Below are positions 23,814 to 34,454 of a stretch of DNA of 64,000 nucleotides, in pieces. The position numbers and the translations under genes are program-made. Position 1 is the first letter of the stretch, and each line of letters starts with the position of its first letter. Origin of the DNA: Colletotrichum lupini (taxonomy: Eukaryota > Ascomycota > Sordariomycetes > Glomerellales > Glomerellaceae). Under the pieces are notes generated by a model that ran no database searches, was not told where the DNA came from, and was given only the letters and a program-made list of their open reading frames with translations. Location of the stretch: positions 2,790,001 through 2,854,000 of the forward strand of contig NC_064672.1 in the NCBI RefSeq assembly GCF_023278565.1, in the 5' to 3' direction.

Positions 23814-24863
23814 CTACGCTCCCCCAGAAGCTCCAGCCGCAAGTATCACCATCTGCTGCATCCGTCTCCGATCAACCTCCTTCTTCAACATGCAGACACA
23901 ACTCGCAACAATTAGCACCTCCACCGCCTCTCTTCTACCGTCCTTCGAGTCAACCCACCTCATCACATTGAGCATCAATCTGCCCCCATTCCCCGCCGTT
24001 GTGCGCCCGGTTCCCCGCGTCCTCGTTTCCTTGCCACGAACAAACTGCGCGATTCTCGTCCTGCTCTCCTCCGTCTTCTTCCCGCCTGCCAGAGCGACGG
24101 TCTGCACGAGCTCACAGACGAGTAGTTGGTCGGCGCCAGGCACTGTAGCGCGTTCTTTGCGCGTGGCATAGCGCCACTGGAAGGTTCCCGCTGGCGTCTT
24201 GAGAATCTGGGTGCGGGAGGTGAGGTACTTGGAGACGATCTGGAGGTCTGCGGCGCTCACGTCCACCTCGTGGTGACCATTCTCCTCTTCTTGGAGTGAT
24301 ACCTCCGTCGAAGAAGAGCCAGAAGACGCTGGAGGCGTGGGTACGTGAAACGGCGCGAGAGCCTGAGACGGTCGGAAGATGGGAGGCTTCCCCGGCCCGA
24401 AGCGGTAGAGCGTCGTGCATACGGGTGTCTGAGATGCGTCGTCACCCCTGAGGAGGTGGCAGCTCCCGTCATTCCGCGAGAAGCGGAGGGAGACGTATGC
24501 CGGGACAGATTCCGCGCTCCAGGAGCCCGCTTCGACGTGGTAGATTGCGATCGGATCGGGCCGGGTGCCGAGGGGGAGCGAGAGCCATTGCTTTCCGGTG
24601 GTTTCGATCTGCAAGTGAACTGTGGGGGTGAAGAAGTCTCCTGGGGAAGAGGGTTCTGGGCCGCCATCACTGCTGGGCACGGCTTCCGTGTCTTGCGGGG
24701 TGGCGGTTGTTGTTTGATCGTAGGCTGGTGGTGCAGGACTGGAATCGGATGATGTCGATGGTGAGATATCTGCGAGCTCGATGCCTGTTGCCGAGGAGTA
24801 TGTGGGCAACGAAGAATTGCTGGGCACAGTGTGCAATTCGTCTGCAACGATCGTGGTCGACAT
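23814..24863 (-). CDS. uncharacterised protein with PY-type motifs
   Basis: A single exon of 349 residues. The frame extends three codons upstream to a GTG, but the ATG at 24863 is the valid start. Residues 1-75 are Ser/Thr/Pro-rich and carry LPTY (19-22) and PPAY (45-48); PPxY is the motif bound by WW domains of NEDD4/Rsp5-type ubiquitin ligases. From about residue 75 the protein looks folded: alternating beta-like segments, a GTFQWRYATRKER stretch, a Gly-rich GNGGRLMLNVMRW and a hydrophobic C-terminal EVLIVASCVCML. The pattern recalls fungal tubby-like or DUF6593 proteins, but that is an impression that a profile search must settle. The promoter side carries repeated CGGA elements. Confidence 0.75.
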   Translation of the reverse strand: MSTTIVADELHTVPSNSSLPTYSSATGIELADISPSTSSDSSPAPPAYDQTTTATPQDTEAVPSSDGGPEPSSPGDFFTPTVHLQIETTGKQWLSLPLGTRPDPIAIYHVEAGSWSAESVPAYVSLRFSRNDGSCHLLRGDDASQTPVCTTLYRFGPGKPPIFRPSQALAPFHVPTPPASSGSSSTEVSLQEEENGHHEVDVSAADLQIVSKYLTSRTQILKTPAGTFQWRYATRKERATVPGADQLLVCELVQTVALAGGKKTEESRTRIAQFVRGKETRTRGTGRTTAGNGGRLMLNVMRWVDSKDGRREAVEVLIVASCVCMLKKEVDRRRMQQMVILAAGASGGA

Positions 24864-26029
24864 GATGGACACGGACAGCTATGCTAGTCTTTAGATGAAT
24901 ATGTTATATGTATCAGAGACGACTCTGCCTCGAAGACAGGACGAGACAGTTACGCCTTAGGGACGTCGCGAACAAGAGGAAGGCAATATGAGACGCCAAT
25001 AGTCTTCGTTTCTGACCAGGAAGGAAACACTCTTGACTTTATCCTTCTCACGCGTCCCGAGACTCCAAAATTAGTCGAATGCGAGGAATGCGACGACGGC
25101 GGACTTTTCTCTGCGGACTTTCCGCCGATTCAAAAACTCAATATTTCATTATTTCGCCTCACTGATCTCTGACCAATGAAGATTCTTCAGATGTATCCTC
25201 GAATTCAAGATGTAAGATGCGCAGCAAGCCTTCGAGATTCGACCTGTAGTGATCACGTTAAGTGAGGGTAGTCTGTCAGCCCAAAGATCAGGAAGGCTTC
25301 ACTTTCCAGGAAGGCTCAGCTGCATCGAAACACCTACCGCCTCCGCCTCCACCCCCAAGCCCCACCAGCGCGCTCTTTCACCGTATTCCTCGCATGTCTT
25401 ACTTTCTAGGTACTTTATCGAGAATCGACAATAAATTGGGCATTCTTCAGCCGAATTTGTCGTCCATTCAAGCACCTCGTCAGGCATCCTCTCGGACGCC
25501 AATTGGTTTGCACGGCCCCACCTCCGGTCCGTCGTATTCCTCGTTTCGTACCAACCGTCCAATCATGTACGCCACCACCGGGGCGGTGCGCCTGTGGTTG
25601 ACCGGGGAGGGGCAGTGCCGGCGGGCGGTGACGAGTGGGGCTTAAACGGCACTCACCGAGATCGTTTGCCCTGCTGATGAAGATCGGCAAAGATCTCTTT
25701 TCTCCTACCCACCCCGTTCGCTCTCAGGGGGGACGTTATGCTTGTCAATCGGGGGCGTTCGTCTGGTCTGTGAGTAAGTGGATATTGAGCCAAAGGAGTC
25801 AGGTTCTCAATCAGATAACTAGATCGTCGGACGGGAAGGGCTTGATACATCGTGTTCGCTCTTGCGGATACGATGCGTCGTCTGTCAAACAATACTAGTC
25901 ATTTTCATTTGCAATTTTGACAACAGATTGTCCAAGTCTTGACAGCTCTTGATAGATCGGAAATATTTCAGAACGAATAAAGATGTGGTGAAGACAGTAT
26001 CACATGAACCTCCGCCAGCAAAACTTTCC
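24864..26029. other. intergenic: promoter of the PY-motif gene and 3' side of the Zn2Cys6 gene
   Basis: Both flanking genes are on the minus strand, so this region is upstream of the PY-motif gene and downstream of the Zn2Cys6 gene. Frames such as 25262-25645 are Pro/Arg-rich and lack motifs, so I do not call a gene. Confidence 0.55.
25097..25127. promoter_or_regulatory. CGG-type inverted and direct repeats
   Basis: CGGCGGA (25097-25103) and TCCGCCG (25121-25127) form a perfect inverted repeat. GCGGACTTT occurs at 25099-25107 and again at 25113-25121. CGG/CCG triplets in such arrangements are typical targets of Zn2Cys6 dimers. The site is about 240 bases upstream of the start at 24863. Binding is inferred. 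Confidence 0.4.
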
Positions 26030-27628
26030 TCAAAACTTTTTCCCAAAAAAGGTCAGGTCCTGCTTAAGCTGCTCCTCTACCCATAAAGGCCACCGATTAT
26101 ACACCAAATGCTCATGGTCGATCTGCCGATTTAGGTACCCGAGCCACCGAATGATGCCCAGATCCACCGCACTCTTCTTTGGCGGCGCCTTCTCGCGACA
26201 TTCGTGCTCGGCGTTGGTCACCGTGGCCATGATCTGCTTCAGCGCGATCCAGTGGCTGGCCAAGAGGACCATCGTCTGCGAGGTCATGTCGATGACGCGT
26301 TGGAACTTTTCGTGTGGAAGCTGGATCCACCAGCCGTAGTGCTTCGAAAGCGTCTGATACGCTGTTTGAGCAAGTCGGTTGTTAGTGGTTCGCTTATAGT
26401 ATAATGAAGGGAGGACAGGCCAGGGATTCCATATTTGAGGGAGAATAACGTACCCTTCCAAGACGAAGTATGCAGCTTCGTCGCCATATCCAAAAGAAGC
26501 TCAAAATACTCAACCTCCACCCCATCCCGACAGAGACCCCTCAACCCGCCAACCCCCTCGACAGCACCGTCCGCCCACTCGGTCCGAATCAGCGGCAGAT
26601 CCACCATCTTGGGCTCCAGGACCGCGCTCGAGTCCTGCCCCATCAAGTTCACAAAGATGGGCTTGATGCCCTTGATGTACATCTGCGTGCCGATGATCAA
26701 GATGCCGCGGATGAAAGTCATGTACTCGGTCATGCCGTCCTCAAACGTCACGGACTGGAACGTGAGCGCGAAGCACGTCGCGACCAGGGCGTTGGCGTGC
26801 TCCGGCGTCGTGCCCTTTTGCTTCGGCAGCTCGGCGAGGGACTTTTTGATGGCTCTTATGGCCTTGACGCGGTGCGCCATGGCGAATGCCAGGAGGCTCG
26901 GGTCCGCGTTCATGAGGTCGCAGGCTGCCATCCCGAGAATTGCGTGCATGAGAAATTCGTTCTGTACGGGTTTAGTAGGGTCTCTCATCAATTCAGTTCG
27001 TAGAGCTCACGGTTTGGGACAAGCATGGAACCTCATGGGTCCAGATGTTTTCGTTACCTATCGGGTGGTGAGGGTAGCATTGTAGCATAAAGTGTTGGAA
27101 GAACCGCATATCTTGCAAACTGAACAGCGGCACTTGATGTTGCGGCTGGGTACACTACATTAGACAATGCACATGGATTACAAATGTTGAAACTGACATA
27201 CTTGGTGCACAATCGTTGGAGCATTGGGATACTCGCACTTCAAGCCCATTTTGTTACAATGCCCACATGATGGTTGCGTCTCTTGGCACTTTTATATACA
27301 ACGTCAGTATGCGAGAGAGGGGAAATTGATGAGAATGCCGGCTCACCTTGATGCGCCTTCTCTTGCAGTTGAAGCACCCTCTGCGACTTTTGGTATGCCC
27401 TCGTCTCTCAAGTCGCTGCTTCTGAGCGGGACCGTGGCGAGACGAACCTTCTCCGCTTGGCCCTGAAGCGGAGACCCTGTTCGTGGGTGACTCGGAAAGG
27501 GTCTCGCTCGAATACGTATTCTCATCTCCGAGCAACATGTCTTCACCTTGGAAGAAGGCCCCATAGTCAAAATCACTAAAGCTTGGGGCGGCTGCGATGA
27601 GAGGAAGTGATGAAGGAGCGGTGTTCAT
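26030..27628 (-). CDS. Zn2Cys6 transcription factor, Upc2-like
   Basis: Five exons on the minus strand: 27628-27347, 27288-27202, 27145-27011, 26961-26454 and 26361-26030, giving 447 residues. Introns are 58, 56, 49 and 92 bp with GT/AG ends and CTRAC-like branch sites. Exon 3 could also begin nine bases earlier, in frame. The first join completes a Zn2Cys6 cluster, CX2CX6CX6CX2CX6C, at Cys85, 88, 95, 102, 105 and 112, preceded by RRGHTKSRRGC. That basic lead-in and the roughly 450-residue length fit the Upc2/Ecm22-like group (sterol-responsive in yeast) better than the longer Gal4-type proteins. The C-terminal two thirds is helical, like the ligand-sensing half of that group. A sterol role here is an inference. 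No breaks are seen. Confidence 0.88.
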
Positions 27629-30363
27629 GATGATGCAAACTTGGCTGCTTGAGTGCTTGAAGGCCTAAAAGCCAGTGTGCGAGTTTGACTATAGACGGTT
27701 TGAACGGTTTAGTTTTGATGAATAGCTTCAACGGTCAACCTGCAGTAATTGACGTCGCTTTCAGCTAAAGCTGGTGCCAAGGCAGCCACGTCACGTGTGG
27801 CAGCACCAAAGATTGTCATCGTGGCAGGGCGTCGGGCGATCGATAGGCCGCCACAAGTCTGAGATCAAGCGTTGCTAGATGCCATTGGCTGCCGATCACC
27901 GGCAATCGCAACTGATGTTTGCATTTCGGAGGCTGTGCTTGACAAGGCTGTCTGAGGACATTACCAAAATCTCTCCCCGTTCACTGAACGACAGCGTCTG
28001 GGCTTTGATGTGAAGAATGGTTGAGTGCAGCCTCAGTTCGCCGCGCCGCCGATGAAGTTGGTGATGCCGAAAACTGGGCCTCTTCCGAACGGACGGCTGC
28101 CGGGGTGGGGTGAGACGAAGCGCCCGCTCTCCTCTACGTCTCACATCGGAATAAGTTGCCGTGCTCTACCTTACCTCCAAGATGGGAGTGTCTCAAACAA
28201 AGTATAGAGATTGCGAGCAATCTTGCACTCGATCGTTTAATCCATTTGGCTGCACCACCGATGAAAATGAGGAGACATTAGACAGGAGACAACAAACTCG
28301 GTCTTCAATCTCGGCAACTTCATTGAGGATTCAAAACCGAAACCATCTGTCGAGTGCCAATGCCGAGAGGCGCCTATTGAACATTGATGCCAAGGAGCTG
28401 GGTAGCGTCCAATTCTTGCCTATAGAAATGCTTCTCGGGCACGCGTTTCTTGTTGGTGCATCGGCAAGGCCTTGTCACATTGAACAAGAAGCCAGTATAG
28501 TTCACTTGACAGGATGTCTGCCAATGGAAGCAAATGATCATTCGGTTACGTGACATGCCTAGTCTCCTTGGAGTCAACCTCTAAACCCTCATGGCTGTCG
28601 GTTGAGTCGTTGGGGAACACTTAGGGACTGTTTCGATGTCGCAAGCAAACCTAATTGCGGATAGACACGCCGCCGTCCTTGAGCTGACCTCAATCGATGG
28701 ATGAGTGTGTCCGGCTTATTGACGGGATTATTTGCATGCAATCCTGCAGGAGCAGACTTGAATAGATGTCAACGACTGCAGCTGAGCCAACACCGTTACA
28801 TGTGGGAGGACAAGCATATGAACAGGAATGAACCAATCCTGGACGAAATGAAAACAGTAGAGTCACCTAGAGCTGATGTAAGGAAGCTGGAGCGGCTTGC
28901 AGCATGCAACCTGCAGGTAAGACCGTAAGACATATGTCGGGAAGAAACGCGCCAGACTCCAGTATGAGGAAGCTAGAGTAACCATAAAGTGAGAGAATTA
29001 TGGAAACATAAGTCCTTACGGATCCTCTTTGCGCTTGTCGTCGCGCATGAGACAGTTCAACCTTAATAAAGATTGACATCGGATGAAAGCAATGCGTTCG
29101 CTCACTGGGCGACCCTCGAGGTCGGCTGTTCGGATCGTGGGTGCAACTATCCGACGTTTACTGCGTAACGATCTCGGGCGGGGTTGACAACACTCAAAGG
29201 AGCAGAACTAGACGGCTGGCAGTGCCGAAATGATTACGTACGTCGTGATGAATCGTACTATTTAGGAGCAAAGCCTCGTGTCCTGATATTGTCGGACCTT
29301 GCGCGGGCCGGGGCTCTGAGTCGCGTGCTATGGAAGTCGGCTTCAGCCTCTGAAGAAGCAGTGAGCCTGGCAGACTGCCAGTGAGTCCGAATGATCTGAG
29401 CGTCCAGAACGGTATTCACTGCCCTGATGGAGGACAGCGGCCGGCATGGCAGTCCCGGGTCATGGAGCCGGTGACATTCCGAGGCTCTAGCTTCGGCGTG
29501 GCGCAGTGTAGCCCTGGCTGTCGCATCCCGGCACGTCTTGCCCTGGGCTAAAAGAGGACGAAATCCTGCTCGACTAACAAGCTTTGGATGATCCGGAGGA
29601 CTGGCCGCTGGCCTCATCGGCTCTTTGTCAGGGCGGCAGGGAAGTAACGGGACAGACTGGGCGAGGAATGTGGGCGGCTGTCAGAAAAGGGCCAAACATG
29701 TGGAAGTAAAGGGCCAAAATGGGCGTCGTGTTGGAGTGAAATGGTGCTCTGATGGATGGGATTCGCTGGACGTGTGCCCCGTGGCGGCGGAAGCTCATTT
29801 CGCTTAGGGTTTCACAGCCGGCGCCTTGGGGTCTGGCTTGCCCGGATTGCTGGCCCTCCCGGGTCTGACGCTGTCGAACAGTCGTGGAATCCCCCGAGGC
29901 GACTCCATCTCCCGCGCTGAGAGTCTGGACTTGGTGCGCGGTCGATTTTCCCTGGCGATCCATCTGGGTCCACGTAACCGGCTAGCCGTAAAGAGGAAAA
30001 GACGCAAAAGGGCCAAGACAACGACAACGTGGGGCCAGCCCAAAGTGGTGAAACGGGTCAAAAGCGCGGGTCTTATCGTGCTCACACGAATACGGAGTAG
30101 TCGGCTTGGATTGGGCCTATTCCCCCATGACAATGGCATCAGTCCTTCGGGTTGCCCCAAGCGCGAGGCTGCCATCCCAAGTCGACCGTTGTCATCCTTT
30201 GTTCGTCTGATACATACTGGGCGCTGCAGGGTGGGACACGAAAAGTCGTCGTAGGGTCCGCCCTGCCCACTGAAGCCATTCGCCATGCCAACTAGGACCA
30301 TTCAGCCTGAGGGCCTCGTCAGTACTGGGGGCGTGGTCAGCGCCGCGCAGGCGTCAAAGAAGA

Positions 30364-30377
30364 CCCCCCCCCCCCCC
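30364..30377. repeat. poly-C tract, 14 bases
   Basis: An uninterrupted run of C. Its exact length may be unreliable in an assembly. Confidence 0.85.
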
Positions 30378-31340
30378 AAGGGAAGGTGACTCGTTGGCTC
30401 CGAGGCTTCTCATTGAGGGCCACGTAAGGGCAGGCGAGACGACGAAGGGGCTTTCCCGAGCGGCAATGTCCGGCGACAGTCTTGCTCTAGTTGACTGACA
30501 TTGATAATTTGGGACGTCTCCCTGGTGATGGCAGGCGCAGGGCTTTTGCCATGAGAGAGCCATGGTCTATGGAGGTCGACCGAGGGAGGAGAGGGAGCGG
30601 GGGCCAAGGCAATAATGACGATATTGGAGAATAGTGACTTGGTGTTGGAGGCGAAAAGAGAGGGATTTTTCTGCAGCAAGAGACTTTCATCAATAGCAGA
30701 GCGACTAAGATGTTGACGGAGGTACAGATAAGGCACTCAACCACTGACCCCGAGCGAAACGTCAAGGCTTTCATGTTGCACTCAGCAACGCGGCTAGCCA
30801 GTCGAGCCTAAAGTGCTAAACTCAATGGTGACAGATGTACTCCGTAACTTGTGTGCTTGTAAGCAAGTGATGGCAGGAACAAAACGACGTTCTGATTCTC
30901 ACCTACCATCGGCTGCCACCTGTGCCTTCCTCGCCAGCCAGTGCGTGCATCAACTTCTTGCAGCCGCTGACTGGCACAACTGGGTCGGATGGAGAAGGGG
31001 GCCCGGCGGTTGAGGGGATAAGCAAGGAAGGGGACTCTCGTGGTGAGGTATCTTTTAGCCGCGATGGCACTCAAAAGATACGAGACGAGGTCGTATCGAG
31101 CGACGTATCCTTGGCGCCCGGTGTTTCCAAGGTTGCGCCGTGGTGCCGGTTCCTGCAGCATTTGCCCCCCGTTCCTGCATAAGCCAGGGGTGAAAATGGC
31201 GCTTCTTGGTCCATTCGCCGCTCAGCCGTTGGCTCTCCCATGGGCCACTTCTTCCAAGTTCCAAGCAGCAAACCTTTCCCTCCCCCTCTTCTTGGCTCTT
31301 CGCTGCTTGTTGTTACTGGGAAGCTGGCCAAGAAGGCCAA

Positions 31341-31375
31341 AAGAGAAAAAGAAGAAGAAGAAAAAAAAAAAAAAA
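31341..31375. repeat. GAA/poly-A tract
   Basis: Short GAA repeats run into a stretch of about 15 A. Confidence 0.85.
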
Positions 31376-31971
31376 GGGCCAGCCAGGCCAGCATCAGTAG
31401 TGGAAGGGCGAAAAGTCCATAGGCGAGCGCTAGTCCGTCGCTGAGGTGTGAGTGGGCGACAACCCAAAACAATCCAGATGTGACTGTCCGTTTCTCCCTC
31501 GTTTGGCACCATTCGACTAGCTATCGAAGCTGGATCTGGTCAATTTACCATTGCCCTAGAGTTGGAGAGCCAGGAGCCAGTGAAACCGAGACTCCATTAA
31601 TTAAGGAATAGAGCCCAAATAGCTGGAAGAAGGAAATGGACCGTTGGCTCTGGAACACAGATCCTTGGCAATTGAACAATGGCATTGAGTTGAATTGTGG
31701 TGACTGACCTGCTTGGAATGTGTCTTATGTCACTGTGGATGTCTCTGATGCTGCCAGCCCACGATTCACCACGGCAGTTCTTTGGCTTCTCCGCTCCGGG
31801 CAGCTTTTTTTTTTTCTTTGGAGGGGATCGAGGTTGAAGAGTCGAGGAAGTCCTGGATAATCATCTGTCATCAGGACGCAACGCCAGCACACCATCCCGG
31901 TTGTGCTGAGTGCCTCTCCCGTCTGCCAAAGAGTCAGTTCAGTCTAGGAAGATCCAGAGTGTCTAGACCAC

Positions 31972-31992
31972 GGGGGGGGGGGAGGGGGGGGG
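31972..31992. repeat. G-tract, G11-A-G9
   Basis: Two long runs of G are separated by a single A. The tract could form a G-quadruplex on the + strand. Confidence 0.85.
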
Positions 31993-32689
31993 CAAGCAGG
32001 AACCACAAATTGGCCGGGATCTGCAGAAAAAAGCATGGCCTGTGAGTCGCTGATCCCCCCGATGGAAAACAAAATCTGAGCAAGAAATCGGACGAAGCAA
32101 TGGGACAAAAAGCTCTGATGAACTGCCCGGGGGGCGGCAGTTCCCACTTTCAAATCCACCTGTTACTGTTCACATAGATTTCGATCACATGAGTGTAACC
32201 ACGTATGTAGACGGGTTTTCATGCAAGTCCAGCAAAGAGAAGTCATTGAAATGTGTAGGTACGGGGTATCTTGCGGATAGCCGTCAACCACGACAGCGAC
32301 CCGACACGAACAGCAACGACCAAAAAGGGCCGCAAGTCAGGGAGGTACGTAACTCCTTCAGGAAGACGACTGTCCTAACAAGGGCACGCTCCACCTGCCA
32401 CGGTTGTAACTGGCAGGAGCGACCACTACCGCACCACATCCCTTCCCGGAAAGCGCGATACATCCGGCCCGCTTGCCCCCTGCTTCTCCTAGTGCGCGCG
32501 GATAGGCAGGTACGGAGGAAGGGGTCACCACGACAGTTCGTACCTCCTCCCTCCTTCTTCGTGGTGAATCGAAAATCAGCCCCGTTGGCTCCAGTCAGAG
32601 TCGTACCTCTGGGTCTTTGGGTTGCCATCTTCCATGGGTGGTGTCTTTTGCTGGCGTAGGTAGGTACCTGTGTCTCTGCAGCCCCGATG

Positions 32690-33284
32690 GGTCGGGATCC
32701 ACAGTCCGCACCTGCTTCCCGCATCCCAACTGCACCTGCATCTGATGTGCCTCCTACCTGCCCACAACCGATCGTTTCCCACGCTCCTTCCTCCCAGTCG
32801 ACCTCACCTTCCCATTGTTTCCTTCCCTCGTCCCTGCCTGAATTTGTTTCCTCCCCAGCACCCAGTCACTTGCCTTCTTAAACTCCCTTCCTCCCCCACA
32901 CTCTCCCTTCTTGTTGTTTCCCCTTCCTCACACCAACCGGCTTGCCTGTCCCTTCTTCAGTCAACAACACATTCCTTCACCAACGGTCGCCAGCCTCGAC
33001 CTTTGCGTACAAAAGCAGTTCGTTGTCAACCCAATTCACCAACAACAACCGCACACCACTTTCATTTTTCGTGTCTTTGACAGACCGAACAAACAGCAAC
33101 ACATCATCACTCCTTCTGTGTATCCAGTGATTTTTCCACCCTCCTTCCAAGGCCGGTACTTCACGCCTCGTCAACCTCGTCGAGAAAGAAATCATCAACA
33201 GCTTTTCTCATAAGCACCTTCCTCGAAAATCACAAATCTCACCAATCCCCCACACAAGTACAACATCCCTCGAAATCAGCCAAG
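32690..33284 (+). promoter_or_regulatory. CT-rich promoter/leader of the GH128 gene
   Basis: About 600 bases of C/T- and CA-rich DNA, becoming A-rich just before the ATG, typical of a strongly transcribed fungal gene. Start site and any leader intron are not resolved. Confidence 0.5.
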
Positions 33285-34454
33285 ATGTACACCAAGAAGG
33301 CTCTTTCCGTCGGCGCTGCCTCGCTCGCCCTCATCGAGCAGGCCATGGCTTTCAACGCTCATCGCCACCTTCACCAGGACAAGCGCGAGCTGAAGTATGA
33401 CATCGTCACCGAATGGGTCACCGTCACTGTCACCGGTGATGAGTCGGTCCCTGCTGCCACTCCCACTCCTACTCCTCAGCCTGCGGCCCCCGAGGCCCAG
33501 TACACTCCCACCACGACTTCTACCTCGATTGTCGTGATCCCTACTCCCACTCCCACCCCGGTCTACGCCACCCCCAGCACCACTCTCATCAAGTCGGTTG
33601 CTCCCAAGTCGTCTTCCCAGGCTCCTGTCGCCGAGGCCTTCTCTGAGGCTGCCGTTGCTGTTGCTGCTGTGCCTTCTACTTCTTCCGCCAAGGCCACTGC
33701 TTCCGCCGTCGTCAGCTCCAGCTCCACCGTCGGAAAGCGTGGTGTTGCTTACAATGATCCCACCAAGGTCAACGCCTTCTTCACTGGCGCCTGCACCAAC
33801 TGCGGCTGGGCTTACAACTGGGACTCTGCTGACAACGGCATCACTGCCACGGGTGTCAACTTCGTTCCCATGCTCTGGGGTCCCATCGACACCCACACCG
33901 CCCGCTGGGCCGAGAACGTTAAAGCCTCCATCAGCAAGGGCTCTACTCACATTCTGAGCTTCAACGAGTGCGATATGCCTTCTCAGTGCAACCTTGGCGC
34001 CGCCGATGCTGCTACCCAGCACGTCAAGTACATGAACCCCTACGCCACCACCGACGGCAAGAAGATCCAGATCGGAGCCCCTGCCATCACCAACAGCAAC
34101 ATTGCTGGCCAGGGTCTCGACTGGCTCAAGGCTTGGGTCTCTGCCTGTGACACCGCCGGCTGCACTTACGACTTCTGCGTCACCCACTGGTACTCTCCCT
34201 CCAGCGCTGCCGACACCCTCTTCAGCCACCTTCAGGCCGTCCACGAGGCCTGCGGCAACAAGCCCGTCTGGTTGACCGAGTTCGCTCCCTTCGGTACCAC
34301 CGATGAGATCTCCGGCTTCGTCTCTACCAACGTCCCCAAGCTTGACAGCCTGTCGTACCTCGACCGCTACTCTTACTTCATGGCTTCCGACGGCGTTCTC
34401 AACTCCGGCTCTGGCCTCAGCGCCCTCGGCCAGACTTACGCTGCCGCCGCCTAA
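33285..34454 (+). CDS. secreted GH128 (Asl1-like) glycoside hydrolase
   Basis: A single exon of 389 residues, with an ATG in good context (gccaagATGt). An N-terminal signal peptide (about 1-22) precedes a Lys-Arg at 33-34 that Kex2 could cut. Residues 52-150 are a Pro/Thr/Ser-rich linker likely to be O-glycosylated. A second Lys-Arg (151-152) leads into the catalytic domain. Probable catalytic acids are Glu228 in SFNECDM and Glu332 in VWLTEFAPF, as in the GH128 beta-1,3-glucanase fold; HWY at 301-303 is also typical. Family members act on fungal wall beta-glucan outside the cell. Codon choice is strongly biased to C-ending codons, which suggests high expression and explains a long spurious frame on the other strand. 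No GPI signal is obvious. Confidence 0.93.
   Translation: MYTKKALSVGAASLALIEQAMAFNAHRHLHQDKRELKYDIVTEWVTVTVTGDESVPAATPTPTPQPAAPEAQYTPTTTSTSIVVIPTPTPTPVYATPSTTLIKSVAPKSSSQAPVAEAFSEAAVAVAAVPSTSSAKATASAVVSSSSTVGKRGVAYNDPTKVNAFFTGACTNCGWAYNWDSADNGITATGVNFVPMLWGPIDTHTARWAENVKASISKGSTHILSFNECDMPSQCNLGAADAATQHVKYMNPYATTDGKKIQIGAPAITNSNIAGQGLDWLKAWVSACDTAGCTYDFCVTHWYSPSSAADTLFSHLQAVHEACGNKPVWLTEFAPFGTTDEISGFVSTNVPKLDSLSYLDRYSYFMASDGVLNSGSGLSALGQTYAAAA

Larger units (their letters stand above)
27629..32689. other. gene-free stretch
   Basis: 27.6-27.9 kb is the likely promoter of the Zn2Cys6 gene and includes a GACGTC core and TCACGTG-type sequence. Beyond that, frames of up to 165 codons on both strands look random, without motifs or good splice signals. 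Homopolymer tracts are listed separately. Confidence 0.55.
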
